Shown here in pieces: positions 1 to 13,289 of a stretch of DNA of 64,000 nt (its first letter is position 1; each line of letters opens with the position of its first letter). The stretch is from NCBI GenBank assembly GCA_034766995.1, contig CM068313.1:29573325-29637324 (forward strand), read 5' to 3'. Source of the DNA: Acanthacorydalis orientalis. Taxonomy: Eukaryota; Arthropoda; Insecta; Megaloptera; Corydalidae. Below the pieces are notes generated by a model that was not told the DNA's origin, did not search any database, and saw only the letters and a list, made by a program, of their open reading frames with translations. Both the position numbers and the translations under genes were made by a program.

Positions 1-17
1 TAAATTTTATTCAGTAG

Positions 18-19
<2 letters not shown>

Positions 20-86
<67 letters not shown>
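20..86. repeat. (TA)n microsatellite
   Basis: Alternating TA dinucleotides run for about 66 bases with one C interruption near 71. It is a simple-sequence tract prone to slippage and cruciform extrusion. Confidence 0.97.
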
Positions 87-1586
87 ATTTCGTCAGGGTT
101 TGTGATTTATTATTTATTACATAAAATTATTTTAATTAACATACATACTTTGATTTAAAAAATGTCTTAATTTACTAAAAAAAATACTATTTAAGTTCCT
201 TTTCACATTCTTTTTGAATAGTTAGACAAAAATTGTTATAATGTAGTGGTGAAGTATAAGCGTTGTACCCGTGATGTTGCAGTACAATAGTTTATCAGTT
301 TCTATATTAAAAATTAATAAAAATATATATGCTTGTTATTATATTTTAAAAAAGGATTAACTTGTTTTTTCTTATAAAAAAATGGTTGGCTAGTGTTTTA
401 TTATTCTTCATTCATTAATATTAATTTAAATAATTAATAAATTAACATTAATTACATCAGTTTTTTTTAAAAAGTGACTTTTGCTATAAATATATGAATA
501 TTGAAAATTAATATTCTTTGGATGTTTTATGTACCTAAATATGTATTGAATTTTTATTTTTACACATATGAAATAATTTTCTGGAAGTTTGATTCCTAAA
601 ACTAATTTAAATTAAGTCGCGTCTTCAATTAACTAGTTTTATATTAGTGTTTATCATTTTCATATTTAACAACTATTTATATTTATTGACTTATTCTTTA
701 CTGATAAAGTGATAGTCTTTTACATTATTAATGTAATTTCACGGACGGAATACATAATCAATATTAGACTTTTTTTAAATTTCAATTTAACAATAAAACT
801 AAAAAATATTATTTATGATAAAGTATGAATTATTTGTTTATTTAATTCGTTTCCATTTATTGTGTTCTGTCTACGGATTAACACTAATATATATTTATGA
901 TTATTCAGTAAAAATGTAATATTTTATTCCATCTATTTTTTAATTTGCTTAGAAAATATTAGTATATAAATTATATTTTTTTAAATCAAAATATATTTTA
1001 AAGTTATTTTCATTTATAAGGTGTTGAACATATAATACTTAATTGTCAAAATCAGCGATAAAAAAAGTTATTTCACCACATTTTAAAACGCAAATGTGTT
1101 TTAGAAATTCAAATGTTAACCAAACATTTTATATTAAAAGTATAAAGTTACTAATTTATGCATAACACATCATTAAGACTGATCGACAAAATTGTGGTGT
1201 AGATAAAAGACAAGATGGATAGAATAGAAAATAAGAAATAGCGGTAACTTTTCGATTGCGGTTCCATTTATCGCAAGTTCGTATCTTCGTTTTAGCAGTG
1301 TGTTGATCTGTTATCTCATGTGTCAGTTTTTCACTGTCATATTTTTGTGTTGTACTATAGTCCAGTCAATCAATACCGAATATTTATTGACATAGTGACA
1401 AATGCATGACGTATTTTTGATATCTATAAACTTGATCGCGGAACTATTACAGTTAAAAAAATATATTTTATTTTTCATTTGTGTTTGTTTATAAGTATTA
1501 TTTGGAATCAAAATAATTTGCTCCATTTTGATTTATGTGATAATCCGAAACTAATTTTATACTATATATTCGTGTATATTAGTCTT

Positions 1587-1601
1587 TATATATATATATA
1601 T

Positions 1602-1644
<43 letters not shown>
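1587..1644. repeat. (TA)n/(CATA)n microsatellite
   Basis: A TA tract of roughly 58 bases is interrupted in the middle by a few CATA units (about 1604-1614). The 63-residue open frame across it is a low-complexity artefact (Tyr/Ile alternation). Confidence 0.95.
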
Positions 1645-1645
<1 letters not shown>

Positions 1646-1797
1646 CCTTCAGTTTTCCCTTCATATATAAGGAGAATGATAGAATTGTTTTCAGGGTTTC
1701 TTAAAATAACATTTTAATTATTATTTACTGTTTACGGTTTTCAATACAAAATAGCATGATACTTATATAATTGAATGTACTTTTACAATTAACAATC

Positions 1798-1798
1798 A

Positions 1799-1862
<64 letters not shown>
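1798..1862. repeat. (TA)n microsatellite
   Basis: A third TA tract of about 65 bases with one C interruption near 1817. The three tracts share the same motif but sit in unrelated flanking sequence. Confidence 0.95.
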
Positions 1863-1865
<3 letters not shown>

Positions 1866-2078
1866 TATTTTACGACTCTTTCCTAAGTATTAAAAAATAT
1901 TTTATTTTTTTATTTTAGAATCATATGCAAAAACAATTACGAAGGAAATAAAATTTAGTATTTTGTAAAAGTATTGTTTTTCAATAAGAATGAATTTTTT
2001 CTATTTGAAATTAAACATAGAATTTGCTCTGAAATTTCAAGTTTCTTTATTATAATTAATAACTAGGGGATATGCTAT

Positions 2079-2460
2079 TTATAAATGAAAAATAATATCG
2101 TATAAGTGACCACCATGAGCTTTCTTACGAGTAAGCATGCTTTTGTTAAAATTTTTAATGTTTCGGTACATTTTTCCATTCATAGGAATCACTTTACTAG
2201 TCTGATTCTCAAAAAAAATAAGAACCAATGACTCCATAAGATCAAAGTGCCCACCAAACAGTCTGTATGCAGTGGCTACTTAACGATCACTCTCAGATTT
2301 TCTTCATATCAGATTTGGTAATTTTGCTTGTTAACGTAGCCAGAGAGTTTGGAATGAGCTTCATCACTAATGATGACTTTTTTTTAGAAAAATCTTGTTG
2401 TTTCAGTATCCAATTAACAAATCTTCAATACAATAGTTTTTCGATGATTAGTTTTTTGAG
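2079..2460 (-). pseudogene. Degenerate Tc1/mariner-superfamily transposase fragment
   Basis: Translating the minus strand in shifting frames gives blocks in the order expected for an insect Tc1/mariner-type (IS630 superfamily) DDE transposase. RFVNWILKQQDFSKK lies at about 2376-2424. A one-base frameshift in an A run follows, then VIISDEAHSKLSGYVNKQN (about 2318-2380), in which SDEA at 2357-2368 matches the place of the first catalytic Asp. After in-frame stops come QTVWWAL and YGVIGSYFF in another frame. The last block, KKAHGGHLYDIIFH, ends at a stop (2079-2081) and resembles the C-terminal end of these proteins. The stretch that should hold the second and third catalytic acidic residues is missing between the YGVIGSYFF region and the C-terminal block, so this copy has an internal deletion besides its frameshifts and stops. 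It cannot encode a working enzyme. I found no terminal inverted repeats or target duplication. Family membership rests on motif memory and was not searched. Confidence 0.72.
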
Positions 2461-3054
2461 AAAACGATTGAAGATAATAAACTAAAATGTTTCAAATAAT
2501 TTTGAATTGAGCTGTTATTTAAAAAGACAAAACCAGTTTGTTGACCTAAAATATTTTATATCATTAATAAGTCGCGTGCCGCTGTTACAAAAGTATTAAT
2601 ACATAAAGAAACAAGCTGGTATGAACGGCTTTCATATCAAATTTCATAGTCGTTTCGTATGATGTTAAATTTCAATTAAGATACCTGTCAATGAAATCAA
2701 AGCCAACTCGTTTAAATATATGACCCAGGATCAGCACTAAAATATTTTATGGGATTATTGTTAAAGATATATAAAAAATTAAACATTAGTATAGTATAAA
2801 ATAAATTGAGAATTAATTTTTAGTTTCAAAGAAAAATATCTCGAAGACTTCAAAGAAAATAATTATGACCGATAAAAATATGTTAATATTCATGTTTTAT
2901 AATTAATATTCAGGATTATGAGTACATAATATAATACATCAAGAAAGAGCATTATATACTATGTTTAAATTAAATGGATTATATATATGTAATGTTATAT
3001 ATATGGATAATTATATATAAACTTAAGTATGACATTCATAATAAGGAAAGATAT

Positions 3055-3960
3055 ATAGTACATGGTTAGATGCGTCTTGAAATTATCTATTAAGTGGTGT
3101 GCAATTTGATTGAATTGTTTTCCAAAAAAGCTTTATTCAGACCAAAAAACCATTTATTAAAGTAGTTATTCGGCTATAAGTAGTCGAAATTAAGTGCAAA
3201 ACGGCTAATATCACACATGGTTAGATGTGACTTAAAATTCTCTATCACACTGTGCAATTCGATAGAACTATTTTCCAAAAAGGCATAAATTTGACCAGAA
3301 AACCATATTTGGAATCAGTTTTTCGGCTATAAGTAGTAAAAATTAACAGAAAATTGGCTAATATCGTACATGGTTACATGCGTCTTGCAAGTGTCTATCA
3401 CGTAATGTTCAATTCGAATAATTTTTTTAACAAATAGGACTAATTATGACCTAAAAACACATATAAGACAAGATTTTTGGCTATAATTAGTTGAAATTAA
3501 CAGCAAAATGGCTAATGTTGTACATAATTACATGCGCCTTAAAATTATCTATCACGTGGTGTGCAACTCCATTCGTTTATATTCCCAAAGGACCTCAGTT
3601 TGCCCAAAAAACCCAATTTTCAACTGGTTTTTCGACTATAAGTAGTCAAAATTAAGTGCAAAACGGCTAATATTGCACATCGTTTGATGCGTCTTAAAAT
3701 TATCTATCACACGGTATCCAATTAGATTCCATTATTTTCCAAAAATACTTAATTTTACCCAAAAAACCCATTTTGCAACCAATTTTTTGGCTATAAGTAG
3801 TCGAAAGTAATTGCGGAACGCCTAATATCGCACATCGTTAGATGCGCCTTAAAATTATCTATCACGTGGTATCCAAATCGATTCAATTATTTTCCAAAAA
3901 GACTTAATTTTACCCAAAAAACTCATTTTCAACCAGTTTTTCGGTCATAAGTAGTCGAAA
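3055..3960 (+). repeat. Decayed left edge of the 155-bp array
   Basis: The first six or so monomers keep the 155-bp spacing but differ from the core at many sites. GTACATGGTTAGATGCG replaces the core landmark, ACGGCTAATATCGCACATCG replaces the GTGGGTAATG form, and the CCGATTATTTGCC segment reads as forms of ATTATTTTCCAAAA. Similarity to the core rises step by step from left to right. This is the expected pattern at an old array border that unequal exchange no longer homogenises. Confidence 0.9.
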
Positions 3961-4879
3961 TTAAGTGCAAAGTGGGTAATGTCGTATATCGTTAGATGCG
4001 CCTTGAAATTATCAATCACGCGGTGTGCGACTCGATCCGATTATTTGCCAAAATAGCCTTATTTTGCCCGAAAAACCCATGTTTAAACCTGTTTTTCGGT
4101 CATAATTAGCCGAAATTACATGCGAAATGGGTAATGTCGTATATCGTTAGATGCGCCTTGCAATTATCTATCACGTGATGTGCGATTCGGTCCGATTATT
4201 TGCCAAAATGGCCTTATTTTGCCCGAAAACCCCATTTTTCAACCAGTTTTTCGGCTATAAGTAGTCGAAATTAAGTGCAAAGTGGGTAATGTCGTATATC
4301 GTTAGATGCGCCTTGAAATTATTTATCACGCGGTGTGCGATTCGGTCCGATTATTTGCCAAAATGGCCTTATTTTGTTCAAAAAACCCATTTTTCAACCA
4401 GTTTTTCGGCTATAAGTAGTCGAAATTAAGTGCAAATTGGGTAATGTCGTATATCGTTAGATGCGCATTGAAATTATCTATCACGCGGTGTGCGATTTGA
4501 TCCGATTATTTGCCAAAATGGCCTTATTTTGCCCGAAAAACCCATTTTTCAACTAATATTTTGTCATAAGTAGTCGAAATTAAGTGCAAAGTGGGTAATG
4601 TCGTATATCGTTAGATGCGCCTTGAAATTATCAATCACGCGGTGTGCGACTCGATCCGATTATTTGCCAAAATGGCCTTATTTTGCCCGAAAAACCCATG
4701 TTTAAACCAGTTTTTCGATCATAATTAGCCGAAATTACATGCGAAATGGGTAATGTCGTATATCGTTAGATGCGTCTTGAAATTATCTATCACGTGGTAT
4801 GCGTTTCGGTCCGATTATTTGCCAAAATGGCCTTATTTTGTTCAAAAAAACCATTTTTCAACCAGTTTTTCGGTCATAA

Positions 4880-7540
4880 TTAGCCGAAATTACATACGAA
4901 ATGGGTAATGTCGTATATCGTTAGATGCGTCTTGAAATTATCTATCACGTGGTATGCGTTTCGGTCCGATTATTTGCCAAAATGGCCTTATTTTGTTCAA
5001 AAAACCATTTTTCAACCAGTTTTTCGGTCATAATTAGCCGAAATTACATACGAAATGGGTAATGTCGTATATCGTTAGATGCGTCTTGAAATTATCTATC
5101 ACGTGGTATGCGTTTCGGTCCGATTATTTGCCAAAATGGCCTTATTTTGTTCAAAAAAACCATTTTTCAACCAGTTTTTCGGTCATAATTAGCCGAAATA
5201 ACATACGAAATGGGTAATGTCGTATATCGTTAGATGCGCCTTGAAATAATCAATCACGCGGTTTGCGACTCGATCCGATTATTTGCCAAAATAGCCTCAT
5301 TTTGCCCGAAAAACCCATGTTTAAACCAGTTTTTCGGTCATAATTAGCCGAAATTACATGCGAAATGGGTAATGTCGTATATCGTTAGATGCGCCTTGCA
5401 ATTATCTATCTCGTGATGCGCGACTCGATCCGATTATTTGCCAAAATAGCCATATTTTACCCGAAAAACCCATTTTTCAACCAGTTTTTCGGTCAAAAGT
5501 AGTCGAAATTAAGTGCAAAGTGGGTAATGTCGTATATCGTTAGATGCGTCTTGAAATGATCTATCACGTGGTATGCGTTTCGATCCGATTATTTGCCAAA
5601 ATGGCCTTATTTTGCCCGAAAACCCCATTTTTCAACTAGTTTTTCGGTCATAAGTAGTCGAAATTAAGTGCAAAGTGGGTAATGTCGTATATCGTTAGAT
5701 GCGTATTGAAATTATCTATCACGTGGTATGCGTTTCGATCCGATTATTTGCCAAAATGGCCTTATTTTGCTCAAAAAACCCATTTTTCAACCAGTTTTTC
5801 GGCTATAAGTAGTCGAAATTAAGTGCAAAGTGGGTAATGTCGTATATCGTTAGATGCGCCTTGAAATTATCAATCACGCGGTGTGCGATTTGATCCGATT
5901 ATTTGCCAAAATGGCCTTATTTTGCCCGAAAACCCCATTTTTCAACTAGTTTTTCGGTCATAAGTAGTCGAAATTAAGTGCAAAGTGGGTAATGTCGTAT
6001 ATCGTTAGATGCGCCTTGCAATTATCAATCACGCGGTGTGCGATTTGATCCGATTATTTGCCAAAATGGCCTTATTTTGCCGGAAAACCCCATTTTTCAA
6101 CTAGTTTTTCGGTCATAAGTAGTCGAAATTAAGTGCAAAGTGGGTAATGTCGAATATCGTTAGATGCGCCTTTAAATTATCTATCACGCGGTGTGCGATT
6201 CGGTCCGATTATTTGCCAAAATGGCCTTATTTTGCCCGAAAAACCCATTTTTCAACTAGTTTTTCGGTCATAAGTAATCGAATTTAAGTGCAAAGTGGGT
6301 AATGTCGTATATCGTTAGATGCGTATTGAAATTATCTATCACGTGGTATGCGTTTCGATCCGATTATTTGCCAAAATGGCCTTATTTTGCTCAAAAAACC
6401 CATTTTCAACCAGTTTTTCGGTCATAATTAGCCGAAATTACATGCGAAATGGGTAATGTCGTATATCGTTAGATGCGTCTTGAAATTATCTATCACGTGG
6501 TATGCGTTTCGGTCCGATTATTTGCCAAAATGGCCTTATTTTGTTCAAAAAAACCATTTTTCAACCAGTTTTTCGGTCATAATTAGCCGAAATTACATAC
6601 GAAATGGGTAATGTCGTATATCGTTAGATGCGTCTTGAAATTATCTATCACGTGGTATGCGTTTCGGTCCGATTATTTGCCAAAATGGCCTTATTTTGTT
6701 CAAAAAAACCATTTTTCAACCAGTTTTTCGGTCATAATTAGCCGAAATAACATACGAAATGGGTAATGTCGTATATCGTTAGATGCGCCTTGAAATTATC
6801 AATCACGCGGTTTGCGACTCGATCCGATTATTTGCCAAAATAGCCTCATTTTGCCCGAAAAACCCATGTTTAAACCAGTTTTTCGGTCATAATTAGCCGA
6901 AATTACATGCGAAATGGGTAATGTCGTATATCGTTAGATGCGCCTTGCAATTATCTATCACGTGATGCGCGACTCGATCCGATTATTTGCCAAAATAGCC
7001 ATATTTTACCCGAAAAACCCATTTTTCAACCAGTTTTTCGGTCAAAAGTAGTCGAAATTAAGTGCAAAGTGGGTAATGTCGTATATCGTTAGATGCGTCT
7101 TGAAATGATCTATCACGTGGTATGCGTTTCGATCCGATTATTTGCCAAAATGGCCTTATTTTGCCCGAAAACCCCATTTTTCAACTAGTTTTTCGGTCAT
7201 AAGTAGTCGAAATTAAGTGCAAAGTGGGTAATGTCGTATATCGTTAGATGCGTATTGAAATTATCTATCACGTGGTATGCGTTTCGATCCGATTATTTGC
7301 CAAAATGGCCTTATTTTGCTCAAAAAACCCATTTTTCAACCAGTTTTTCGGCTATAAGTAGTCGAAATTAAGTGCAAAGTGGGTAATGTCGTATATCGTT
7401 AGATGCGCCTTGAAATTATCAATCACGCGGTGTGCGATTTGATCCGATTATTTGCCAAAATGGCCTTATTTTGCCCGAAAACCCCATTTTTCAACTAGTT
7501 TTTCGGTCATAAGTAGTCGAAATTAAGTGCAAAGTGGGTA
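4880..7540 (+). repeat. Ten-monomer block duplicated at 1549-bp offset
   Basis: The sequence at about 4880-5990 recurs at about 6430-7540. Rare shared markers include CATACGAAATGGG, the AATAACATACG variant, GCGGTTTGCGACTCG (5261 and 6810, exactly 1549 bp apart), the TTTTACCCG variant and CTTGAAATGATCTATC. The order of variants is the same in both copies, so the block was copied as a unit of ten monomers rather than converted monomer by monomer. Confidence 0.85.
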
Positions 7541-7554
7541 ATGTCGTATATCGT

Positions 7555-9100
7555 TAGATGCGTATTGAAATTATCTATCACGTGGTATGCGTTTCGATCC
7601 GATTATTTGCCAAAATGGCCTTATTTTGCTCAAAAAACCCATTTTTCAACCAGTTTTTCGGCTATAAGTAGTCGAAATTAAGTGCAAAGTGGGTAATGTC
7701 GTATATCGTTAGATGCGCCTTGAAATTATCAATCACGCGGTGTGCGACTCGATCCGATTATTTGCCAAAATAGCCTTATTTTGCCCGAAAAACCCATGTT
7801 TAAACCTGTTTTTCGGTCATAATTAGCCGAAATTACATGCGAAATGGGTAATGTCGTATATCGTTAGATGCGCCTTGCAATTATCAATCACGCGGTGTGC
7901 GATTTGATCCGATTATTTGCCAAAATGGCCTTATTTTGCCCGAAACCCCCATTTTTCAACTAGTTTTTCGGTCATAAGTAGTCGAAATTAAGTGCAAAGT
8001 GGGTAATGTCGTATATCGTTAGATGCGCCTTGAAATTATCAATCACGCGGTGTGCGATTTGATCCGATTATTTGCCAAAATGGCCTTATTTTGCCCGAAA
8101 ACCCCATTTTTCAACTAGTTTTTCGGTCATAAGTAGTCGAAATTAAGTGCAAAGTGGGTAATGTCGTATATCGTTAGATGCGCCTTGAAATTATCAATCA
8201 CGCGGTGTGCGATTTGATCCGATTATTTGCCAAAATGGCCTTATTTTGCCCGAAAACCCCATTTTTCAACTAGTTTTTCGGTCATAAGTAGTCGAAATTA
8301 AGTGCAAAGTGGGTAATGTCGAATATCGTTAGATGCGCCTTTAAATTATCTATCACGCGGTGTGCAATTCGGTCCGATTATTTGCCAAAATGGCCTTATT
8401 TTGCCCGAAAAACCCATTTTTCAACTAGTTTTTCGGTCATAAGTAATCGAAATTAAGTGCAAAGTGGGTAATGTCGTATATCGTTAGATGCGCCTTGAAA
8501 TTATCAATCACGCGGTGTGCGACTCGATCCGATTATTTGCCAAAATAGCCTTATTTTGCCCGAAAAACCCATGTTTAAACCTGTTTTTCGGTCATAATTA
8601 GCCGAAATTACATGCGAAATGGGTAATGTCGTATATCGTTAGATGCGCCTTGCAATTATCTATCACGTGGTGTGCGATTCGGTCCGATTATTTGCCAAAA
8701 TGGCCTTATTTTGCCCGAAAAACCCATTTTTCAACCAGTTTTTCGGTCATAAGTAGTCGAAATTAAGTGCAAAGTGGGTAATGTCGTATATCGTTAGATG
8801 CGCCTTGAAATTATCAATCACGCGGTGTGCGATTTGATCCGATTATTTGCCAAAATGGCCTTATTTTGCCCGAAAACCCCATTTTTCAACTAGTTTTTCG
8901 GTCATAAGTAGTCGAAATTAAGTGCAAAGTGGGTAATGTCGAATATCGTTAGATGCGCCTTTAAATTATCTATCACGCGGTGTGCGATTCGGTCCGATTA
9001 TTTGCCAAAATGGCCTTATTTTGCCCGAAAAACCCATTTTTCAACTAGTTTTTCGGTCATAAGTAATCGAAATTAAGTGCAAAGTGGGTAATGTCGTATA
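7555..9100 (+). repeat. Higher-order block, copy 1 of 3
   Basis: A run of about ten monomers is marked by the unique CGAAACCCCC variant (near 7941), then GAATATCG followed by CCTTTAAATTATC and GTGTGCAATTCGG (8321-8370). The same order recurs 3099 bp (20 monomers) downstream. Confidence 0.85.
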
Positions 9101-10653
9101 TCGTTAGATGCGCCTTGAAATTATCAATCACGCGGTGTGCGACTCGATCCGATTATTTGCCAAAATAGCCTTATTTTGCCCGAAAAACCCATGTTTAAAC
9201 CTGTTTTTCGGTCATAATTAGCCGAAATTACATGCGAAATGGGTAATGTCGTATATCGTTAGATGCGCCTTGCAATTATCTATCACGTGGTGTGCGATTC
9301 GGTCCGATTATTTGCCAAAATGGCCTTATTTTGCCCGAAAAACCCATTTTTCAACCAGTTTTTCGGTCATAAGTAGTCGAAATTAAGTGCAAAGTGGGTA
9401 ATGTCGTATATCGTTAGATGCGTATTGAAATTATCTATCACGTGGTATGCGTTTCGATCCGATTATTTGCCAAAATGGCCTTATTTTGCTCAAAAAACCC
9501 ATTTTCAACCAGTTTTTCGGTCATAATTAGCCGAAATTACATGCGAAATGGGTAATGTCGTATATCGTTAGATGCGCCTTGCAATTATCTATCACGTGGT
9601 GTGCGATTCGGTCCGATTATTTGCCAAAATGGCCATATTTTGCACAAAAAACCCATTTTTCAACCAGTTTTTCGGCTATAAGTAGTCGAAATTAAGTGCA
9701 AAGTGGGTAATGTCGTATATCGTTAGATGCGCCTTGAAATTATCAATCACGCGGTGTGCGACTCGATCCGATTATTTGCCAAAATAGCCTTATTTTGCCC
9801 GAAAAACCCATTTTTCAACCAGTTTTTCGGTCATAAGTAGTCGAAATTAAGTGCAAAGTGGGTAATGTCGTATATCGTTAGATGCGTATTGAAATTATCT
9901 ATCACGTGGTATGCGTTTCGATCCGATTATTTGCCAAAATGGCCTTATTTTGCTCAAAAAACCCATTTTTCAACTAGTTTTTCGGTCATAAGTAGTCGAA
10001 ATTAAGTGCAAAGTGGGTAATGTCGTATATCGTTAGATGCGCCTTGAAATTATCAATCACGCGGTGTGCGATTTGATCCGATTATTTGCCAAAATGGCCT
10101 TATTTTGCCCGAAAACCCCATTTTTCAACTAGTTTTTCGGTCATAAGTAGTCGAAATTAAGTGCAAAGTGGGTAATGTCGAATATCGTTAGATGCGCCTT
10201 TAAATTATCTATCACGCGGTGTGCAATTCGGTCCGATTATTAGCCAAAATGGCCTTATTTTGCCCGAAAAACCCATTTTTCAACTAGTTTTTCGGTCATA
10301 AGTAATTGAAATTAAGTGCAAAGTGGGTAATGTCGTATATCGTTAGATGCGTATTGAAATTATCTATCACGTGGTATGCGTTTCGATCCGATTATTTGCC
10401 AAAATGGCTTTATTTTGCTGAAAAAACCCATTTTCAACCAGTTTTTCGGTCATAATTAGCCGAAATTACATGCAAAATGGGTAATGTCGTATATCGTTAG
10501 ATGCGCCTTGCAATTATCTATCACGTGGTGTGCGATTCGGTCCGATTATTTGCCAAAATGGCCTTATTTTGCCCGAAAAACCCATGTTTAAACCAGTTTT
10601 TCGGTCATAAGTAGTCGAAATTAAGTGCAAAGTGGGTAATGTCGTATATCGTT

Positions 10654-12190
10654 AGATGCGTATTGAAATTATCTATCACGTGGTATGCGTTTCGATCCGA
10701 TTATTTGCCAAAATGGCCTTATTTTGCTCAAAAAACCCATTTTTCAACCAGTTTTTCGGCTATAAGTAGTCGAAATTAAGTGCAAAGTGGGTAATGTCGT
10801 ATATCGTTAGATGCGCCTTGAAATTATCAATCACGCGGTGTGCGACTCGATCCGATTATTTGCCAAAATAGCCTTATTTTGCCCGAAAAACCCATGTTTA
10901 AACCTGTTTTTCGGTCATAATTAGCCGAAATTACATGCGAAATGGGTAATGTCGTATATCGTTAGATGCGCCTTGCAATTATCAATCACGCGGTGTGCGA
11001 TTTGATCCGATTATTTGCCAAAATGGCCTTATTTTGCCCGAAACCCCCATTTTTCAACTAGTTTTTCGGTCATAAGTAGTCGAAATTAAGTGCAAAGTGG
11101 GTAATGTCGTATATCGTTAGATGCGCCTTGAAATTATCAATCACGCGGTGTGCGATTTGATCCGATTATTTGCCAAAATGGCCTTATTTTGCCCGAAAAC
11201 CCCATTTTTCAACTAGTTTTTCGGTCATAAGTAGTCGAAATTAAGTGCAAAGTGGGTAATGTCGTATATCGTTAGATGCGCCTTGAAATTATCAATCACG
11301 CGGTGTGCGATTTGATCCGATTATTTGCCAAAATGGCCTTATTTTGCCCGAAAACCCCATTTTTCAACTAGTTTTTCGGTCATAAGTAGTCGAAATTAAG
11401 TGCAAAGTGGGTAATGTCGAATATCGTTAGATGCGCCTTTAAATTATCTATCACGCGGTGTGCAATTCGGTCCGATTATTTGCCAAAATGGCCTTATTTT
11501 GCCCGAAAAACCCATTTTTCAACTAGTTTTTCGGTCATAAGTAATCGAAATTAAGTGCAAAGTGGGTAATGTCGTATATCGTTAGATGCGCCTTGAAATT
11601 ATCAATCACGCGGTGTGCGACTCGATCCGATTATTTGCCAAAATAGCCTTATTTTGCCCGAAAAACCCATGTTTAAACCTGTTTTTCGGTCATAATTAGC
11701 CGAAATTACATGCGAAATGGGTAATGTCGTATATCGTTAGATGCGCCTTGCAATTATCTATCACGTGGTGTGCGATTCGGTCCGATTATTTGCCAAAATG
11801 GCCTTATTTTGCCCGAAAAACCCATTTTTCAACCAGTTTTTCGGTCATAAGTAGTCGAAATTACATGCAAAGTGGGTAATGTCGTATATCGTTAGATGCG
11901 CCTTGAAATTATCAATCACGCGGTGTGCGATTTGATCCGATTATTTGCCAAAATGGCCTTATTTTGCCCGAAAACCCCATTTTTCAACTAGTTTTTCGGT
12001 CATAAGTAGTCGAAATTAAGTGCAAAGTGGGTAATGTCGAATATCGTTAGATGCGCCTTTAAATTATCTATCACGCGGTGTGCGATTCGGTCCGATTATT
12101 TGCCAAAATGGCCTTATTTTGCCCGAAAAACCCATTTTTCAACTAGTTTTTCGGTCATAAGTAATCGAATTTAAGTGCAAAGTGGGTAAT
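10654..12190 (+). repeat. Higher-order block, copy 2 of 3
   Basis: It carries the same variant order as the block at 7555, with CGAAACCCCC near 11040 and GTGTGCAATTCGG near 11460. It matches copy 1 until about 12190, where the next monomers differ. A private variant (TTACATGCAAAG near 11865) separates it from copy 1. Confidence 0.85.
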
Positions 12191-13289
12191 GTCGTATATC
12201 GTTAGATGCGTATTGAAATTATCTATCACGTGGTATGCGTTTCGATCCGATTATTTGCCAAAATGGCCTTATTTTGCTCAAAAAACCCATTTTTCAACCA
12301 GTTTTTCGGCTATAAGTAGTCGAAATTAAGTGCAAAGTGGGTAATGTCGTATATCGTTAGATGCGCCTTGAAATTATCAATCACGCGGTGTGCGACTCGA
12401 TCCGATTATTTGCCAAAATAGCCTTATTTTGCCCGAAAAACCCATTTTTCAACCAGTTTTTCGGTCATAAGTAGTCGAAATTAAGTGCAAAGTGGGTAAT
12501 GTCGAATATCGTTAGATGCGCCTTTAAATTATCTATCACGCGGTGTGCGATTCGGTCCGATTATTTGCCAAAATGGCCTTATTTTGCCCGAAAAACCCAT
12601 TTTTCAACTAGTTTTTCGGTCATAAGTAATCGAATTTAAGTGCAAAGTGGGTAATGTCGTATATCGTTAGATGCGTATTGAAATTATCTATCACGTGGTA
12701 TGCGTTTCGATCCGATTATTTGCCAAAATGGCCTTATTTTGCTCAAAAAACCCATTTTCAACCAGTTTTTCGGTCATAATTAGCCGAAATTACATGCGAA
12801 ATGGGTAATGTCGTATATCGTTAGATGCGCCTTGCAATTATCTATCACGTGGTGTGCGATTCGGTCCGATTATTTGCCAAAATGGCCTTATTTTGCCCGA
12901 AAAACCCATGTTTAAACCAGTTTTTCGGTCATAAGTAGTCGAAATTAAGTGCAAAGTGGGTAATGTCGTATATCGTTAGATGCGCCTTGAAATTATCAAT
13001 CACGCGGTGTGCGATTCGGTCCGATTATTTGCCAAAATGGCCTTATTTTGCCCGAAAAACCCATTTTTCAACCAGTTTTTCGGTCATAAGTAGTCGAAAT
13101 TAAGTGCAAAGTGGGTAATGTCGTATATCGTTAGATGCGTCTTGAAATGATCTATCACGTGGTATGCGTTTCGATCCGATTATTTGCCAAAATGGCCTTA
13201 TTTTGCCCGAAAACCCCATTTTTCAACTAGTTTTTCGGTCATAAGTAGTCGAAATTAAGTGCAAAGTGGGTAATGTCGTATATCGTTAG

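Larger units (their letters stand above)
1..3054. other. AT-rich low-copy flank, no intact gene
   Basis: This is the only non-satellite DNA in the window. It is strongly AT-rich, holds three long (TA)n tracts and one degenerate transposase (2079-2460), and shows no long open frame. The short open stretches at 1323-1526 (minus) and 1479-1670 (plus) lie in AT-rich sequence or run through TA dinucleotides and look like chance. I saw no tRNA-like cloverleaf or recognisable gene in 87-1586, 1645-1797, 1863-2078 or 2461-3054, apart from the fossil. It ends where the first decayed 155-bp monomer begins. Confidence 0.75.

Noticed and set aside
1181..1460. A more GC-balanced stretch in the left flank that might hold an exon or small RNA gene
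   Set aside because: Both strands have frequent stops, no splice-site pair frames an open segment, and I recognise no RNA fold or protein motif.
2267..2485. A 72-codon plus-strand open frame
   Set aside because: It is antisense to the degenerate transposase, which explains the sequence far better.
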